A stretch of DNA of 58,015 nt. Origin: Paenibacillus nuruki. GTDB lineage: Bacteria > Bacillota > Bacilli > Paenibacillales > Paenibacillaceae. Location of the stretch: assembly GCF_001721045.1 (NCBI RefSeq), contig NZ_MDER01000047.1:1-58015 (forward strand), written 5' to 3'. Below, one piece after another: positions 8,974 to 16,466 of this stretch (positions are counted from its first letter, which is position 1; every line of letters starts with the position of its first letter). Position numbers and translations under genes: made by a program. The notes beneath the pieces were generated by a model that was given only the letters and a program-made list of their open reading frames with translations, was not told the origin of the DNA and made no database searches.

Positions 8974-10620
8974 ATGGCATATACTAAAAAACAATATTTA
9001 CCTGCATCGTTAGGATGGACAGCAAGTATTCTATTGATAGCTTTATCATTGGTATTATCCGGTTGCGGAGGCGTAGCAGCAGAGAAAAGTAGTGCTCAAG
9101 GCAATGCTACAGCTAATGGAGGGAATTTAACGTATGCGCTAGCTACTTCACCCGATACACTTGATCCTCATCGTAGTGGTCTAGCGGTATCGGTGAGGGT
9201 GATGCGTACATTGTACGATAGTCTTGTGTTGCAGACTGCTGATGGTTCGATTAAGCCGTGGCTTGCAGAGTCTTGGACAACTTCCAAAGATGGAAAAAGC
9301 TATACATTCAAATTACGCAAAGATGTGAAGTTTCATGATGGCACTCCTTTTAATGCAGAAGCAGTCAAATTCAACTTTGATCGTGTGATCGATCCAGCGA
9401 CCAAAGCAGCCAATGCACTAGCACTTATTCGTCCTTATGAATCGTCTAAAGTGATTAATGAATATACCGTGCAAGTGAATCTATCGACACCTTCCGAAGC
9501 TTTTCTAGGCAATATTAGTCAAGCCATGCTAGGAATCGTGTCTCCAACAGCAGCGAAAAAAGAAGGCGAACAATTTGGTAAGCATCCTGTCGGTTCAGGT
9601 CCTTATCAATATGTTGATTGGAAAGACAATACTTTCATTCAAGTAAACCAAAATCCGGATTACAAATGGGCTCCTGAAACCGTGAAAAATACAGGCACAC
9701 CTTATATCAATGGCATTACATTCTCAATTATTCCTGAAGAAGCCACACGGATCGGTAGTGTACAAAGTAAGCAGGTACTTGCTGCTGAGACAGTACCTCC
9801 ACAAAATATATTGGCACTCAAAAACAGCCCGGATCTTCAGTTATTGCAAGCCAACACACTCGGCTTACCGTACACCTTATTCATCAATGAACGTCATGCT
9901 CCGTGGGATGATGTCAAAGCAAGACAAGCTCTACAATCTGCGATTGATGTGAATGCGATCGTCAAAACGTTATATCTAGGTACGTATGAACGCGCATGGT
10001 CTTCATTGACTCCAGGCATTCTAGGTTACGATGAGTCATTGGAAAATAAAATCCAACCTGATCTAGCTCGTGCTAACCTTCTGCTAGATGAACTGGGATG
10101 GGTCAAAGGACAAGATGGTATCCGTGTCAAAGACGGCAAGCGTCTCACGCTCAAATATGTAGATGGTTCTCCTAACCGAGAAAAGCGCAATGATATTGCG
10201 GCGATGATCCAACAGCAATTAAAACCTGTCGGTATTGATGTGCAAGTCAATATTACTAAAGATATTGCGACAGTAGTCTATCAAAATGGAGAGTACGATC
10301 TGTACGGTAATAGTCAGGTGAATTCTGATCCTAATGCATTGTCGGCGTTCTATCATACTGCTGATCCGTCAGCCCGTCCGACATTACCCGGTTTATCTGA
10401 TCCGCAAGTCGATCAATGGCTAGAACAAGGAGCTATTGAAAAAGATAAAGACAAACGTGCTGAAACCTATCGCAAGGTACAACAACGTATTAGCGAACTG
10501 TCTGTGATTATTCCTGTTTACATTTTCCCGTATACGATAGCAGCATCGAAGACTGTACAAGGCATTACATTTGATTATCTAGGTTATCCGATATTTAACG
10601 ATGTACGTATCGGAGGATAA
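8974..10620 (+). CDS. ABC transporter substrate-binding lipoprotein, peptide/nickel type
   Basis: A 548-residue solute-binding lipoprotein of the SBP_bac_5 (DppA/OppA/NikA) family. The signal sequence ends in the lipobox LSGC with Cys31 as lipidation site. The mature protein has the typical opening YALATSPDTLDPHRSG, LAESWTTSKDGKSYTFKLRKDVKFHDGTPF and VKFNFDR, and a closing QRISELSVIIPVYIFPY. The family carries peptides but also glutathione, opines, nickel and modified amino acids. It is coupled by position to two permease genes downstream and two catabolic enzymes upstream, so it probably captures the precursor those enzymes process. It starts 12 bases after the monooxygenase stop. Confidence 0.9.
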   Translation: MAYTKKQYLPASLGWTASILLIALSLVLSGCGGVAAEKSSAQGNATANGGNLTYALATSPDTLDPHRSGLAVSVRVMRTLYDSLVLQTADGSIKPWLAESWTTSKDGKSYTFKLRKDVKFHDGTPFNAEAVKFNFDRVIDPATKAANALALIRPYESSKVINEYTVQVNLSTPSEAFLGNISQAMLGIVSPTAAKKEGEQFGKHPVGSGPYQYVDWKDNTFIQVNQNPDYKWAPETVKNTGTPYINGITFSIIPEEATRIGSVQSKQVLAAETVPPQNILALKNSPDLQLLQANTLGLPYTLFINERHAPWDDVKARQALQSAIDVNAIVKTLYLGTYERAWSSLTPGILGYDESLENKIQPDLARANLLLDELGWVKGQDGIRVKDGKRLTLKYVDGSPNREKRNDIAAMIQQQLKPVGIDVQVNITKDIATVVYQNGEYDLYGNSQVNSDPNALSAFYHTADPSARPTLPGLSDPQVDQWLEQGAIEKDKDKRAETYRKVQQRISELSVIIPVYIFPYTIAASKTVQGITFDYLGYPIFNDVRIGG

Positions 10621-10630
10621 GGAGGGATCT

Positions 10631-11566
10631 ATGGTACAGACGATCATAACACGCACGATCTCATCGTTACTGGTTATTGTAGGATCATTAACATTGGTAT
10701 TTGCGATCTTTTACTTGCTACCCGGTGATCCTGTACTATCAATGATTGATCCCACATATGCCACGCCTGAAATGATCGAAAACCTACGGGTACAGTTAGG
10801 ATTAGATCAGCCATTTTATATTCAATTCGGTCATTATCTCGCAGATATGTTACGTGGTGATTTTGGCGTATCGATGGTGAATTCTGATCCTGTATTACCC
10901 AAAATCTTAGCGAATTTTCCGTCTACATTGATTTTGACTTTATCCAGTACATGTATAGCTGTGATCATTGGTGTAGTGCTTGGGATATTATCGGCTGTTC
11001 ATCGTAACGGTTGGATTGATATTGTAGCACGAACCGTTGGCTTATTCGGAATTTCGATGCCTACATTCTGGTCAGGTATTTTGCTGATTTTGATCTTTTC
11101 TATTCAATTGGGCTGGTTCCCGGCAATGGGTTCGGAAGGGATATCGACACTGGTACTGCCTGCGATTACGCTCGGGATTGTTGGAGCAGGCTTTGTGATT
11201 CGAATGGTTCGTAATAGTATGTTGGAAGTGCTAAGTGAACCTTTTATCACGACTTTACGGGCAAAAGGAATATCACGTCATGTCATTATGTACAAGCATG
11301 CTCTACGTAATGCACTGATTCCTGTGGTGACAGTCGTCGGTATGCAGATTGGAGAAATGCTAGCCGGAACGGTAGTAATCGAGACGGTCTTTTCCAGACA
11401 AGGTATTGGACGGATTCTAGCAGATGCGATTATGGCACGTGATATTCCAGTGGTACAAGGAGTTGTCTTTTTTACAGCTATTCTATACGTAGTTATTAAT
11501 CTACTGGTAGATATCTCATATACGTATATTGATCCTCGTATCCGTCGTTCGAGTACTTCGAGATAA
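10631..11566 (+). CDS. ABC transporter permease, DppB-like
   Basis: A 311-residue inner-membrane permease of the binding-protein-dependent peptide family. It has the standard N-terminal helix, the FYLLPGDPVLSMIDP loop, GLDQPFYIQFGHYLADMLRGDFG, several helices and the EAA-type cytoplasmic loop LRAKGISRHVIMYKHALRNALIPV that contacts the ATPase. GGAGGG at 10621-10626 gives the start at 10631; an earlier in-frame ATG at 10601 would overlap the binding-protein gene by 20 bases. Pairs with the next gene as the second half of the channel. Confidence 0.9.
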   Translation: MVQTIITRTISSLLVIVGSLTLVFAIFYLLPGDPVLSMIDPTYATPEMIENLRVQLGLDQPFYIQFGHYLADMLRGDFGVSMVNSDPVLPKILANFPSTLILTLSSTCIAVIIGVVLGILSAVHRNGWIDIVARTVGLFGISMPTFWSGILLILIFSIQLGWFPAMGSEGISTLVLPAITLGIVGAGFVIRMVRNSMLEVLSEPFITTLRAKGISRHVIMYKHALRNALIPVVTVVGMQIGEMLAGTVVIETVFSRQGIGRILADAIMARDIPVVQGVVFFTAILYVVINLLVDISYTYIDPRIRRSSTSR

Positions 11567-11580
11567 AAGGGAGGGTATCT

Positions 11581-12480
11581 ATGAAGCAGGCAACACCAAC
11601 ATTAACAACAGACTGGCAAAATGAATCGTCTTCTACGGTACGATCGAAAAAGTTATCATGGCAAGCAACAACGACTCGTTATATGTGGTATATCGCATTA
11701 GCTCTTATTGCATTTATTGTACTCTGTGCGCTTGTGCCCCAGTGGATTGCTCCATATTCACCTGTAGACATGGTAGCCGATCGCATTTTACAAGCACCTA
11801 ATGCTATCAATTGGCTAGGTACTGATTATTTTGGAAGAGATATATTCAGTCTGGTAGTCTATGGCGCTCGGGATTCGTTGTTAATCGGATTTAGCTCAGT
11901 CGTTATAGGTATACTTGTAGGCGTATTGCTAGGCACAGTGGCAGGCTACATTGGGGGTATACTGGATACGATCGTAATGCGCTTTATAGATATTTTAATG
12001 ACTATTCCCGGTGTGTTGTTAGCCTTAGCGATTGCGGCTGCCCTGGGTCCGGGATTGCTGAATATTATTATTGCGATCTCTGTCTCGGCGATTCCCGGTT
12101 ATGCGCGTGTGATGCGTGGTCAGATGGTGAGTCTGGGTAGTCGAGGGTATGTAGAAGCTTCTCGCTCTCTAGGAGCTTCTGGACTGCGTATCGTCTGGAA
12201 GCATATTCTTCCTAATGCAGTCTCACCGATTCTAGTGATGGGAACGCTAGGTCTAGGTACAGCGATTCTCACAGGCGCAGGGCTTAGCTTTCTAGGCTTG
12301 GGTGTGATCCATGAGATTCCCGATTGGGGTGCACTGTTATCTCAAGGTAGAGGCTATCTAACTGTAGCATGGTGGATTTGTACTTTCCCCGGACTAGCTA
12401 TTACTGTATTTGTACTTGCGATCAATATTATAGGAGATGATCTCAGAGATCGGTTAGATCCCCAAAGTTCTTATCTATAA
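11581..12480 (+). CDS. ABC transporter permease, DppC-like
   Basis: A 299-residue permease of the DppC/OppC class, with the N-terminal helix followed by NWLGTDYFGRDIFSLVVYGARDSL and the ATPase-coupling loop EASRSLGASGLRIVWKHILPNAVSPI. It follows the DppB-like gene by 14 bases, with AAAGGGAGG as ribosome site. No DppD/DppF-type ATPase gene follows: the next gene is an antiporter with its own upstream region. The transporter must therefore borrow ATPases encoded elsewhere, or they are displaced. Confidence 0.9.
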   Translation: MKQATPTLTTDWQNESSSTVRSKKLSWQATTTRYMWYIALALIAFIVLCALVPQWIAPYSPVDMVADRILQAPNAINWLGTDYFGRDIFSLVVYGARDSLLIGFSSVVIGILVGVLLGTVAGYIGGILDTIVMRFIDILMTIPGVLLALAIAAALGPGLLNIIIAISVSAIPGYARVMRGQMVSLGSRGYVEASRSLGASGLRIVWKHILPNAVSPILVMGTLGLGTAILTGAGLSFLGLGVIHEIPDWGALLSQGRGYLTVAWWICTFPGLAITVFVLAINIIGDDLRDRLDPQSSYL

Positions 12481-12519
12481 TCATAGATAATTTTGAGTCT
12501 ATACCATGTGAAAAAAAGT

Positions 12520-12577
12520 AGAGCGTATACGCTACAACAAAGTCCGTCATAGGATGAGGTTGTGATGTATACGTTCT
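12520..12577. repeat. Long imperfect inverted repeat between permease and antiporter genes
   Basis: AGAGCGTATAC and ACAAC on the left pair with GTTGT and GTATACGTTCT on the right, leaving a three-base internal loop and a small TCAT/ATGA apical stem. Only TTT follows, so it is a poor intrinsic terminator. It may still be the end of the transport operon or a processing site. Confidence 0.6.
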
Positions 12578-12672
12578 TTGGCGTGAAAAAAGATTGTTTC
12601 TTTCTTGACTGTATAGGGGAATAATGACAAGATTTATTCCATATCGACTAGAACATAAAGAGGGGGAAGGCT

Positions 12673-14703
12673 ATGGAGTACTTTATCGCTGTACTTGTCT
12701 TACTTTTAATGATTGGTATTTCTAATATTTTGAATCGACTGGTTCCTTTGGTGCCAGTACCTTTATTCCAAATTGCACTCGGGATCATTGTCTCGATCGT
12801 AGGCGTAGAGTTACCCCTTGATCCTGAATTATTCCTTGTGCTATTTATTGCGCCATTATTGTATAACGATGGACGGCGTACACCTAGAGATGAGTTATGG
12901 AATCTGCGAGTCCCTATTATAGCGCTAGCCTTTGGGCTTGTATTTGCTACGGTATTGATTGCAGGTTATGCCATTCATAGTCTAATTCCAAGTATTCCGT
13001 TACCCGCAGCGTTTGCTCTAGCGGCTATATTATCGCCTACCGATGCAGTCGCTGTAGGTTCGCTCGCAAAGCGAGTCCATTTACCACAATCCATTCATCG
13101 GTTACTCGAAGGAGAATCTTTGCTCAATGATGCTTCCGGTCTGGTAGCTTTTAAATTTGCTGTAGCAGCTACAGTCACCGGTGCTTTTTCGTGGTGGGAA
13201 GCTTCTTTTAGCTTTGTGCTTGTGGCTTTGGGCGGATTGGCTCTTGGCGCATTGATGTCTTTTATCCTTATTCGTTGTCAGGTGTGGTTACGACGTTGGG
13301 GAATGGAAGATATTACGGTGCATGTATTGTGGCAAATTCTCACTCCATTTGTAATCTACTTACTCGCCGAAGAAATTGGCGTATCTGGTATTTTAGCTGT
13401 TGTTGCCGGGGGTATTGTTCATGCGATGGAGCGTGATCGTGCTGAATCCGTACAACTTAAAATGCAATTAGTGTCTACCAGTACATGGTCTGTGCTTGTA
13501 TTTGTATTAAATGGTCTGGTATTTATGATTCTTGGTGTACAGATTCCAGAAGTCATGGGAACTATATTCCAAAATGTCAATTTCGACAACGGAAGAGTAC
13601 TGGGTTATGTCGTACTTATTACATTACTTCTGTATGTGCTACGTTTTATCTGGATTTATGCATTTTGGAGTGTACGCTATTTGTTACAAGCGCCTTCCGA
13701 ATCCAATCGACCTAGCCTTAGAGGGATATTATTAACTTCTTTATCTGGAGTTCGTGGTGCCTTAACCTTAGCAGCTGCGTTTTCTATTCCATATGTATTA
13801 AATGATGGGACTGCATTTCCAGAACGGGAATTGATCTTATTTATTGCAGCAGGAGTTATTCTACTGAGTCTGATCTTAGCGAGTATTTTCTTGCCATTAT
13901 TATCTTCTGATCCAGAACCTGTAGTGACGCTTGCTGATAAAAAGAAAAAATCAGAAAAAGATATTCGACTCAAAATTTTAGAAGCGGCTGTACAATCGGT
14001 TCATTCTAATATGAACGATTCCAACCGTGATGCCGCTCGTAATCTTATCGCTGAAGTGAAAGGCTATATGTCCAAAAGCGATGTGTTCCAAAAGCGGATC
14101 ATGGAGATTAACGGTATGGGACCACAGGAAATGGAGATTTATCTGCACGGTATTCAAGCTGAACGTACAGAAGTCAGACGGTTACGTAATCGCGGGGAGA
14201 TCACCGCAGAGATTGCGATGACTTTTGAATATCGACTAGATCGTCTGGAAACGGTTCTTCGAGATCGATCAGATACGGGTATAGCCGAATGTCTGGACAA
14301 GTGGAAAGGGATGATTCCACTGAACAATTCAGAACAGCATGAAACGTTAGAGCCGAATGATGAAGCAGCACGAACACATATGCTGAAAAAGTTAAAACTG
14401 CATACATCGATTGCGGCTATTGAAGCGATTCAGCAACAGATGACTCCAGATAACAGAACAGCTTCGACCAAAATTATAGCTCGTTATGAAAAAGTGATTC
14501 ATGCCATTCAGTACCAGACAGGGCAATCACTACCTGATATTACACTAGATAAAGGAAAACTAGATCTAATTACGACAGCGATCCAAAATCAACGTGATAA
14601 AGTACAAGAACTGTATGAAAGTGGAGAAATTGACCGTCAACACGCTCGTAAAATGAGACATTTTGTTCAAGATTTAGAAAAGTGGATACTGATGGAAAAT
14701 TAA
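12673..14703 (+). CDS. Na+/H+ antiporter, CPA1 family
   Basis: A 676-residue cation/proton antiporter of the CPA1/NhaP-NhaK type. The first 410 residues hold about twelve membrane helices with family signatures: FIAPLLYNDGRRTPRDEL, AAILSPTDAVAVGSLAKR and LLEGESLLNDASGLVAFKF, which contains the Asn-Asp transport motif. A cytoplasmic tail of about 260 residues follows, charged and helical with LEAAVQSVHSNMND and repeated Glu/Arg-rich helices, likely regulatory. AGAGGGGGAAGG just upstream of 12673 supports the start. Single-gene unit. It would exchange Na+ (or K+/Li+) for protons, with a role in pH and salt tolerance. Ion preference is not readable. Confidence 0.88.
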   Translation: MEYFIAVLVLLLMIGISNILNRLVPLVPVPLFQIALGIIVSIVGVELPLDPELFLVLFIAPLLYNDGRRTPRDELWNLRVPIIALAFGLVFATVLIAGYAIHSLIPSIPLPAAFALAAILSPTDAVAVGSLAKRVHLPQSIHRLLEGESLLNDASGLVAFKFAVAATVTGAFSWWEASFSFVLVALGGLALGALMSFILIRCQVWLRRWGMEDITVHVLWQILTPFVIYLLAEEIGVSGILAVVAGGIVHAMERDRAESVQLKMQLVSTSTWSVLVFVLNGLVFMILGVQIPEVMGTIFQNVNFDNGRVLGYVVLITLLLYVLRFIWIYAFWSVRYLLQAPSESNRPSLRGILLTSLSGVRGALTLAAAFSIPYVLNDGTAFPERELILFIAAGVILLSLILASIFLPLLSSDPEPVVTLADKKKKSEKDIRLKILEAAVQSVHSNMNDSNRDAARNLIAEVKGYMSKSDVFQKRIMEINGMGPQEMEIYLHGIQAERTEVRRLRNRGEITAEIAMTFEYRLDRLETVLRDRSDTGIAECLDKWKGMIPLNNSEQHETLEPNDEAARTHMLKKLKLHTSIAAIEAIQQQMTPDNRTASTKIIARYEKVIHAIQYQTGQSLPDITLDKGKLDLITTAIQNQRDKVQELYESGEIDRQHARKMRHFVQDLEKWILMEN

Positions 14704-14766
14704 AAGTATGTCAAATTTAAGACGAAATGATATTTTTACAAAAAATGGTTATCAAATTCGGTTATG

Positions 14767-14793
14767 TTGAACCGGTGTTGGGTAAGTTATAAA
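14767..14793 (+). promoter_or_regulatory. Candidate sigma-A promoter for the GH12-like gene
   Basis: TTGAAC (14767-14772) and TATAAA (14788-14793) are 15 bases apart; a shifted TAAATA at 14790 gives 17. A start here would give a leader of about 265 nt that contains the two hairpin regions described below. Confidence 0.4.
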
Positions 14794-14839
14794 TAGGAAG
14801 TAGTCGATATATTATCTTCTACGTTAAAGAAGATTTATC

Positions 14840-14916
14840 CAAATGAAGCGTTTATCTCGAAGCATGATGGTAGTACATACCGTATTATGCTTTGGGATAA
14901 ACGATCTCTTCATTTG
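14840..14916. repeat. Long imperfect inverted repeat in the GH12-like leader
   Basis: CAAATGAAG, GTTTATC and AAGCAT on the left pair with ATGCTT, GATAAAC and CTTCATTTG on the right; the tip closes with GGTA/TACC around GTACA. The foldback is almost continuous over 77 bases. No T-run follows, so it is not a terminator. Confidence 0.65.
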
Positions 14917-14952
14917 AAATAGAGAGAACAAGAATGATACATATTCTTCTGT

Positions 14953-15011
14953 GGTCTATACTGTGCTTTTTTTGTGCACAGTTAAAAATAGATCGTTCTT
15001 TCTTGATCTAT
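14953..15011 (+). promoter_or_regulatory. Leader segment with two mutually exclusive hairpins
   Basis: ATAGATC at 14988-14994 can pair either with GGTCTAT upstream (14953-14959), extended by CTGTGC/GCACAG, or with GATCTAT downstream (15005-15011). The two folds compete. The segment ends about 55 bases before the start codon of the GH12-like gene. Function unknown. Confidence 0.35.
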
Positions 15012-15067
15012 ATCGATAGCATTTTTTCCTGATACTCACTAACTATAATTCTACTGGAGGTAACATC

Positions 15068-16033
15068 ATGAAAAAATCAACGACATTCAAAAAACCTATT
15101 TTTGCATTAGCTACGTTTGCAATCAGTGCTTCTTTACTTCTACCCGGTGCAGCTTCAGCAGCAGCTGAGACTTCAAATAATGTAAATGGCAGTTATAGTC
15201 TGGGTACGAATGGTTATCTAGCGAATACAGGTTGGTCGGGCATGAATAATTCAAATAGTACGATGACTGGTGAAAATCAAGATTCTGCGCAGTCGATCTT
15301 CTATGATACCAATTCATCTTTCGGTTATAACTGGGCATATGCAGCAGACATGACAGGTACACAATCTTCTCCAGCAATCTCTTACGGTTGGAACTGGACA
15401 CCAGGTTATGAGAATGCAGGTAACTTCCCTGTCCAAATCTATAAAGACAACGAGAACAGACGCAGTAATAGTAGTAGCTCTAGCTCTCGTCAAAGCCAAA
15501 TGAAAGATATCAATACTTCAGTGAGCTATTCGACTGAAGAAGCAACAGGTGATTATAGCACAGGATATACGGTATTTATCCATAATACGCAGTGGGCAGG
15601 AGCAGAGTCTCAACCTTCTGATATTGTAAAATTAGTCACTTCTACTTCACAGAATGCTTCAACTGTAGTCGAGAATAAAAATGATTCTACTTCAACAACA
15701 AACCAAGATATGAAAACGACCACAGCAACATGGGGTGAATCTCTAGGCACAGTGAGTCTAGATGGCGCTAATTGGGATGTGTATCGTAAAGGTATGAATA
15801 GTGATATGGAAGGTCAATCGAACTTCAATAGTATGAATGGAAATGTATATACTTTTGTAAGAACAGAGAATGCAGATAGCGTAAACTTGAACATCTCTAC
15901 CTTTATCAAAAACTTGTTAGATCGTAACGAATTGAACTCCTTTGATTATGTAAGTGGCGTGAAATTCGGTACAGATGTGATGAGTGGTAGCGGTAAATTG
16001 AATGTGACAAACTGGTCGATTACAGCTCAATAA
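15068..16033 (+). CDS. Secreted GH12-fold protein, probably catalytically impaired
   Basis: A 321-residue secreted protein with a signal peptide ending near ASA-A (about residue 32). The remainder aligns with bacterial GH12 endoglucanases: SYGWNWTPGYENAGNFP, KDINTSVSYS, HNTQWAGAESQPSD, LDGANWDVYRKG, FVRTENADSVNLNIS and the end YVSGVKFGTDVMSGSG plus NVTNWSI. Two regions are longer than in typical GH12: a Ser-rich insert near residues 130-145 and a Thr/Asn-rich insert near 190-220. The nucleophile site, normally D-E-I-M-I-W-L, here reads D-I-V-K-L-V-T, so Ile186 replaces Glu. The acid/base site FGTE reads FGTD (Asp303). It may bind glucan without hydrolysis, or act on something else. CTGGAGG at 15054-15060 supports the start. 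No carbohydrate-binding module. Confidence 0.75.
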   Translation: MKKSTTFKKPIFALATFAISASLLLPGAASAAAETSNNVNGSYSLGTNGYLANTGWSGMNNSNSTMTGENQDSAQSIFYDTNSSFGYNWAYAADMTGTQSSPAISYGWNWTPGYENAGNFPVQIYKDNENRRSNSSSSSSRQSQMKDINTSVSYSTEEATGDYSTGYTVFIHNTQWAGAESQPSDIVKLVTSTSQNASTVVENKNDSTSTTNQDMKTTTATWGESLGTVSLDGANWDVYRKGMNSDMEGQSNFNSMNGNVYTFVRTENADSVNLNISTFIKNLLDRNELNSFDYVSGVKFGTDVMSGSGKLNVTNWSITAQ

Positions 16034-16088
16034 GATCATTTTAGAATTAAAATAGTACTGAAATTCATATCATTTCTGAATAAAATCA

Positions 16089-16128
16089 AAGTGTTTCTTT
16101 TGCCTACGGGTGAGAGAAGCACTTTTTT
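16089..16128 (+). terminator. Intrinsic terminator after the GH12-like gene
   Basis: AAGTGTTTCTTT pairs with AGAGAAGCACTT (one wobble pair and one terminal mismatch), followed by T-rich sequence. Confidence 0.8.
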
Positions 16129-16262
16129 TGCATTTTGACAGTGAAAAAATTACATGGAATTATATGGTAATTAGGAAATGGTAAAGGTGGCTTACTTAAA
16201 CGGTCTATAAATGAATTCCGCATAAACTAACATATGTGTCATTGTGATATATAAAAAAACAG

Positions 16263-16277
16263 ATGAAAACGTTAACA
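16263..16277 (+). promoter_or_regulatory. Perfect cre-like site upstream of the GH6 cellulase
   Basis: ATGAAAACGTTAACA fits the cre consensus WTGNAANCGNWNNCW at every position. It is centred about 80 bp upstream of the predicted transcription start. The same 15 bases plus TTTT occur upstream of the CE12 gene at 27860-27878. Confidence 0.6.
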
Positions 16278-16317
16278 TTTTTAAATATTATAAACAAATT
16301 AAATCCATAATTACCAA

Positions 16318-16346
16318 TTTACACCAGTAAAAACTTTCAGTATAAT
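16318..16346 (+). promoter_or_regulatory. Sigma-A promoter of the GH6 cellulase
   Basis: TTTACA (16318-16323), a 17-base spacer and TATAAT (16341-16346). The implied start near 16353 yields a leader of about 115 nt. Confidence 0.65.
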
Positions 16347-16354
16347 CAGCCCTG

Positions 16355-16364
16355 AGGAGGTGAT
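16355..16364 (+). promoter_or_regulatory. Near-perfect Shine-Dalgarno at the 5' end of the cellulase leader
   Basis: AGGAGGTGAT matches ten consecutive bases of the anti-16S consensus but lies about 100 bases before the cellulase start codon, right at the predicted mRNA 5' end. Flanking CTGA/TCAG and CCC/GGG could form a 5' hairpin. This resembles an mRNA-stabilising SD (STAB-SD, as in cry3A). A GTG overlapping it would encode only nine codons. Confidence 0.45.
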
Positions 16365-16396
16365 TCAGAAGGGGAACAAGCAAACGTAAGCCAAAA

Positions 16397-16411
16397 AGAT
16401 AACGCTTACTT
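16397..16411 (-). promoter_or_regulatory. Second cre-like site, in the cellulase leader
   Basis: On the minus strand AAGTAAGCGTTATCT matches the cre consensus with one mismatch at the second base. Downstream of the promoter it would act by roadblock. It shares AACGCTTAC with the sites before the rhamnose mutarotase and GH78 genes. Confidence 0.35.
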
Positions 16412-16466
16412 TTCGAATGGATACACATGATCCACCCAAATTACTTAAGAAAGAAAGGTGAATTTT

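Noticed and set aside
13677-13973. 98-codon minus-strand frame inside the antiporter gene.
   Set aside because: Low-complexity composition, no ribosome site, fully inside a well-recognised gene.
14843-14917. A 24-codon reading frame with a basic start and hydrophobic middle inside the GH12 leader foldback, resembling a small toxin peptide.
   Set aside because: No ribosome site before the ATG, and the frame coincides with an inverted repeat that explains the sequence better.
15430-15730. Frameshift or decay as the cause of the missing nucleophile in the GH12-like gene.
   Set aside because: The frame stays open and family-like on both sides of Ile186, so the replacement is a substitution and not a sequencing or frameshift artefact that I can see.
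16360-16389. Nine-codon GTG reading frame after the strong SD in the cellulase leader.
   Set aside because: The GTG overlaps the SD itself, so it cannot be initiated from it; the SD is better explained as a stabilising element.
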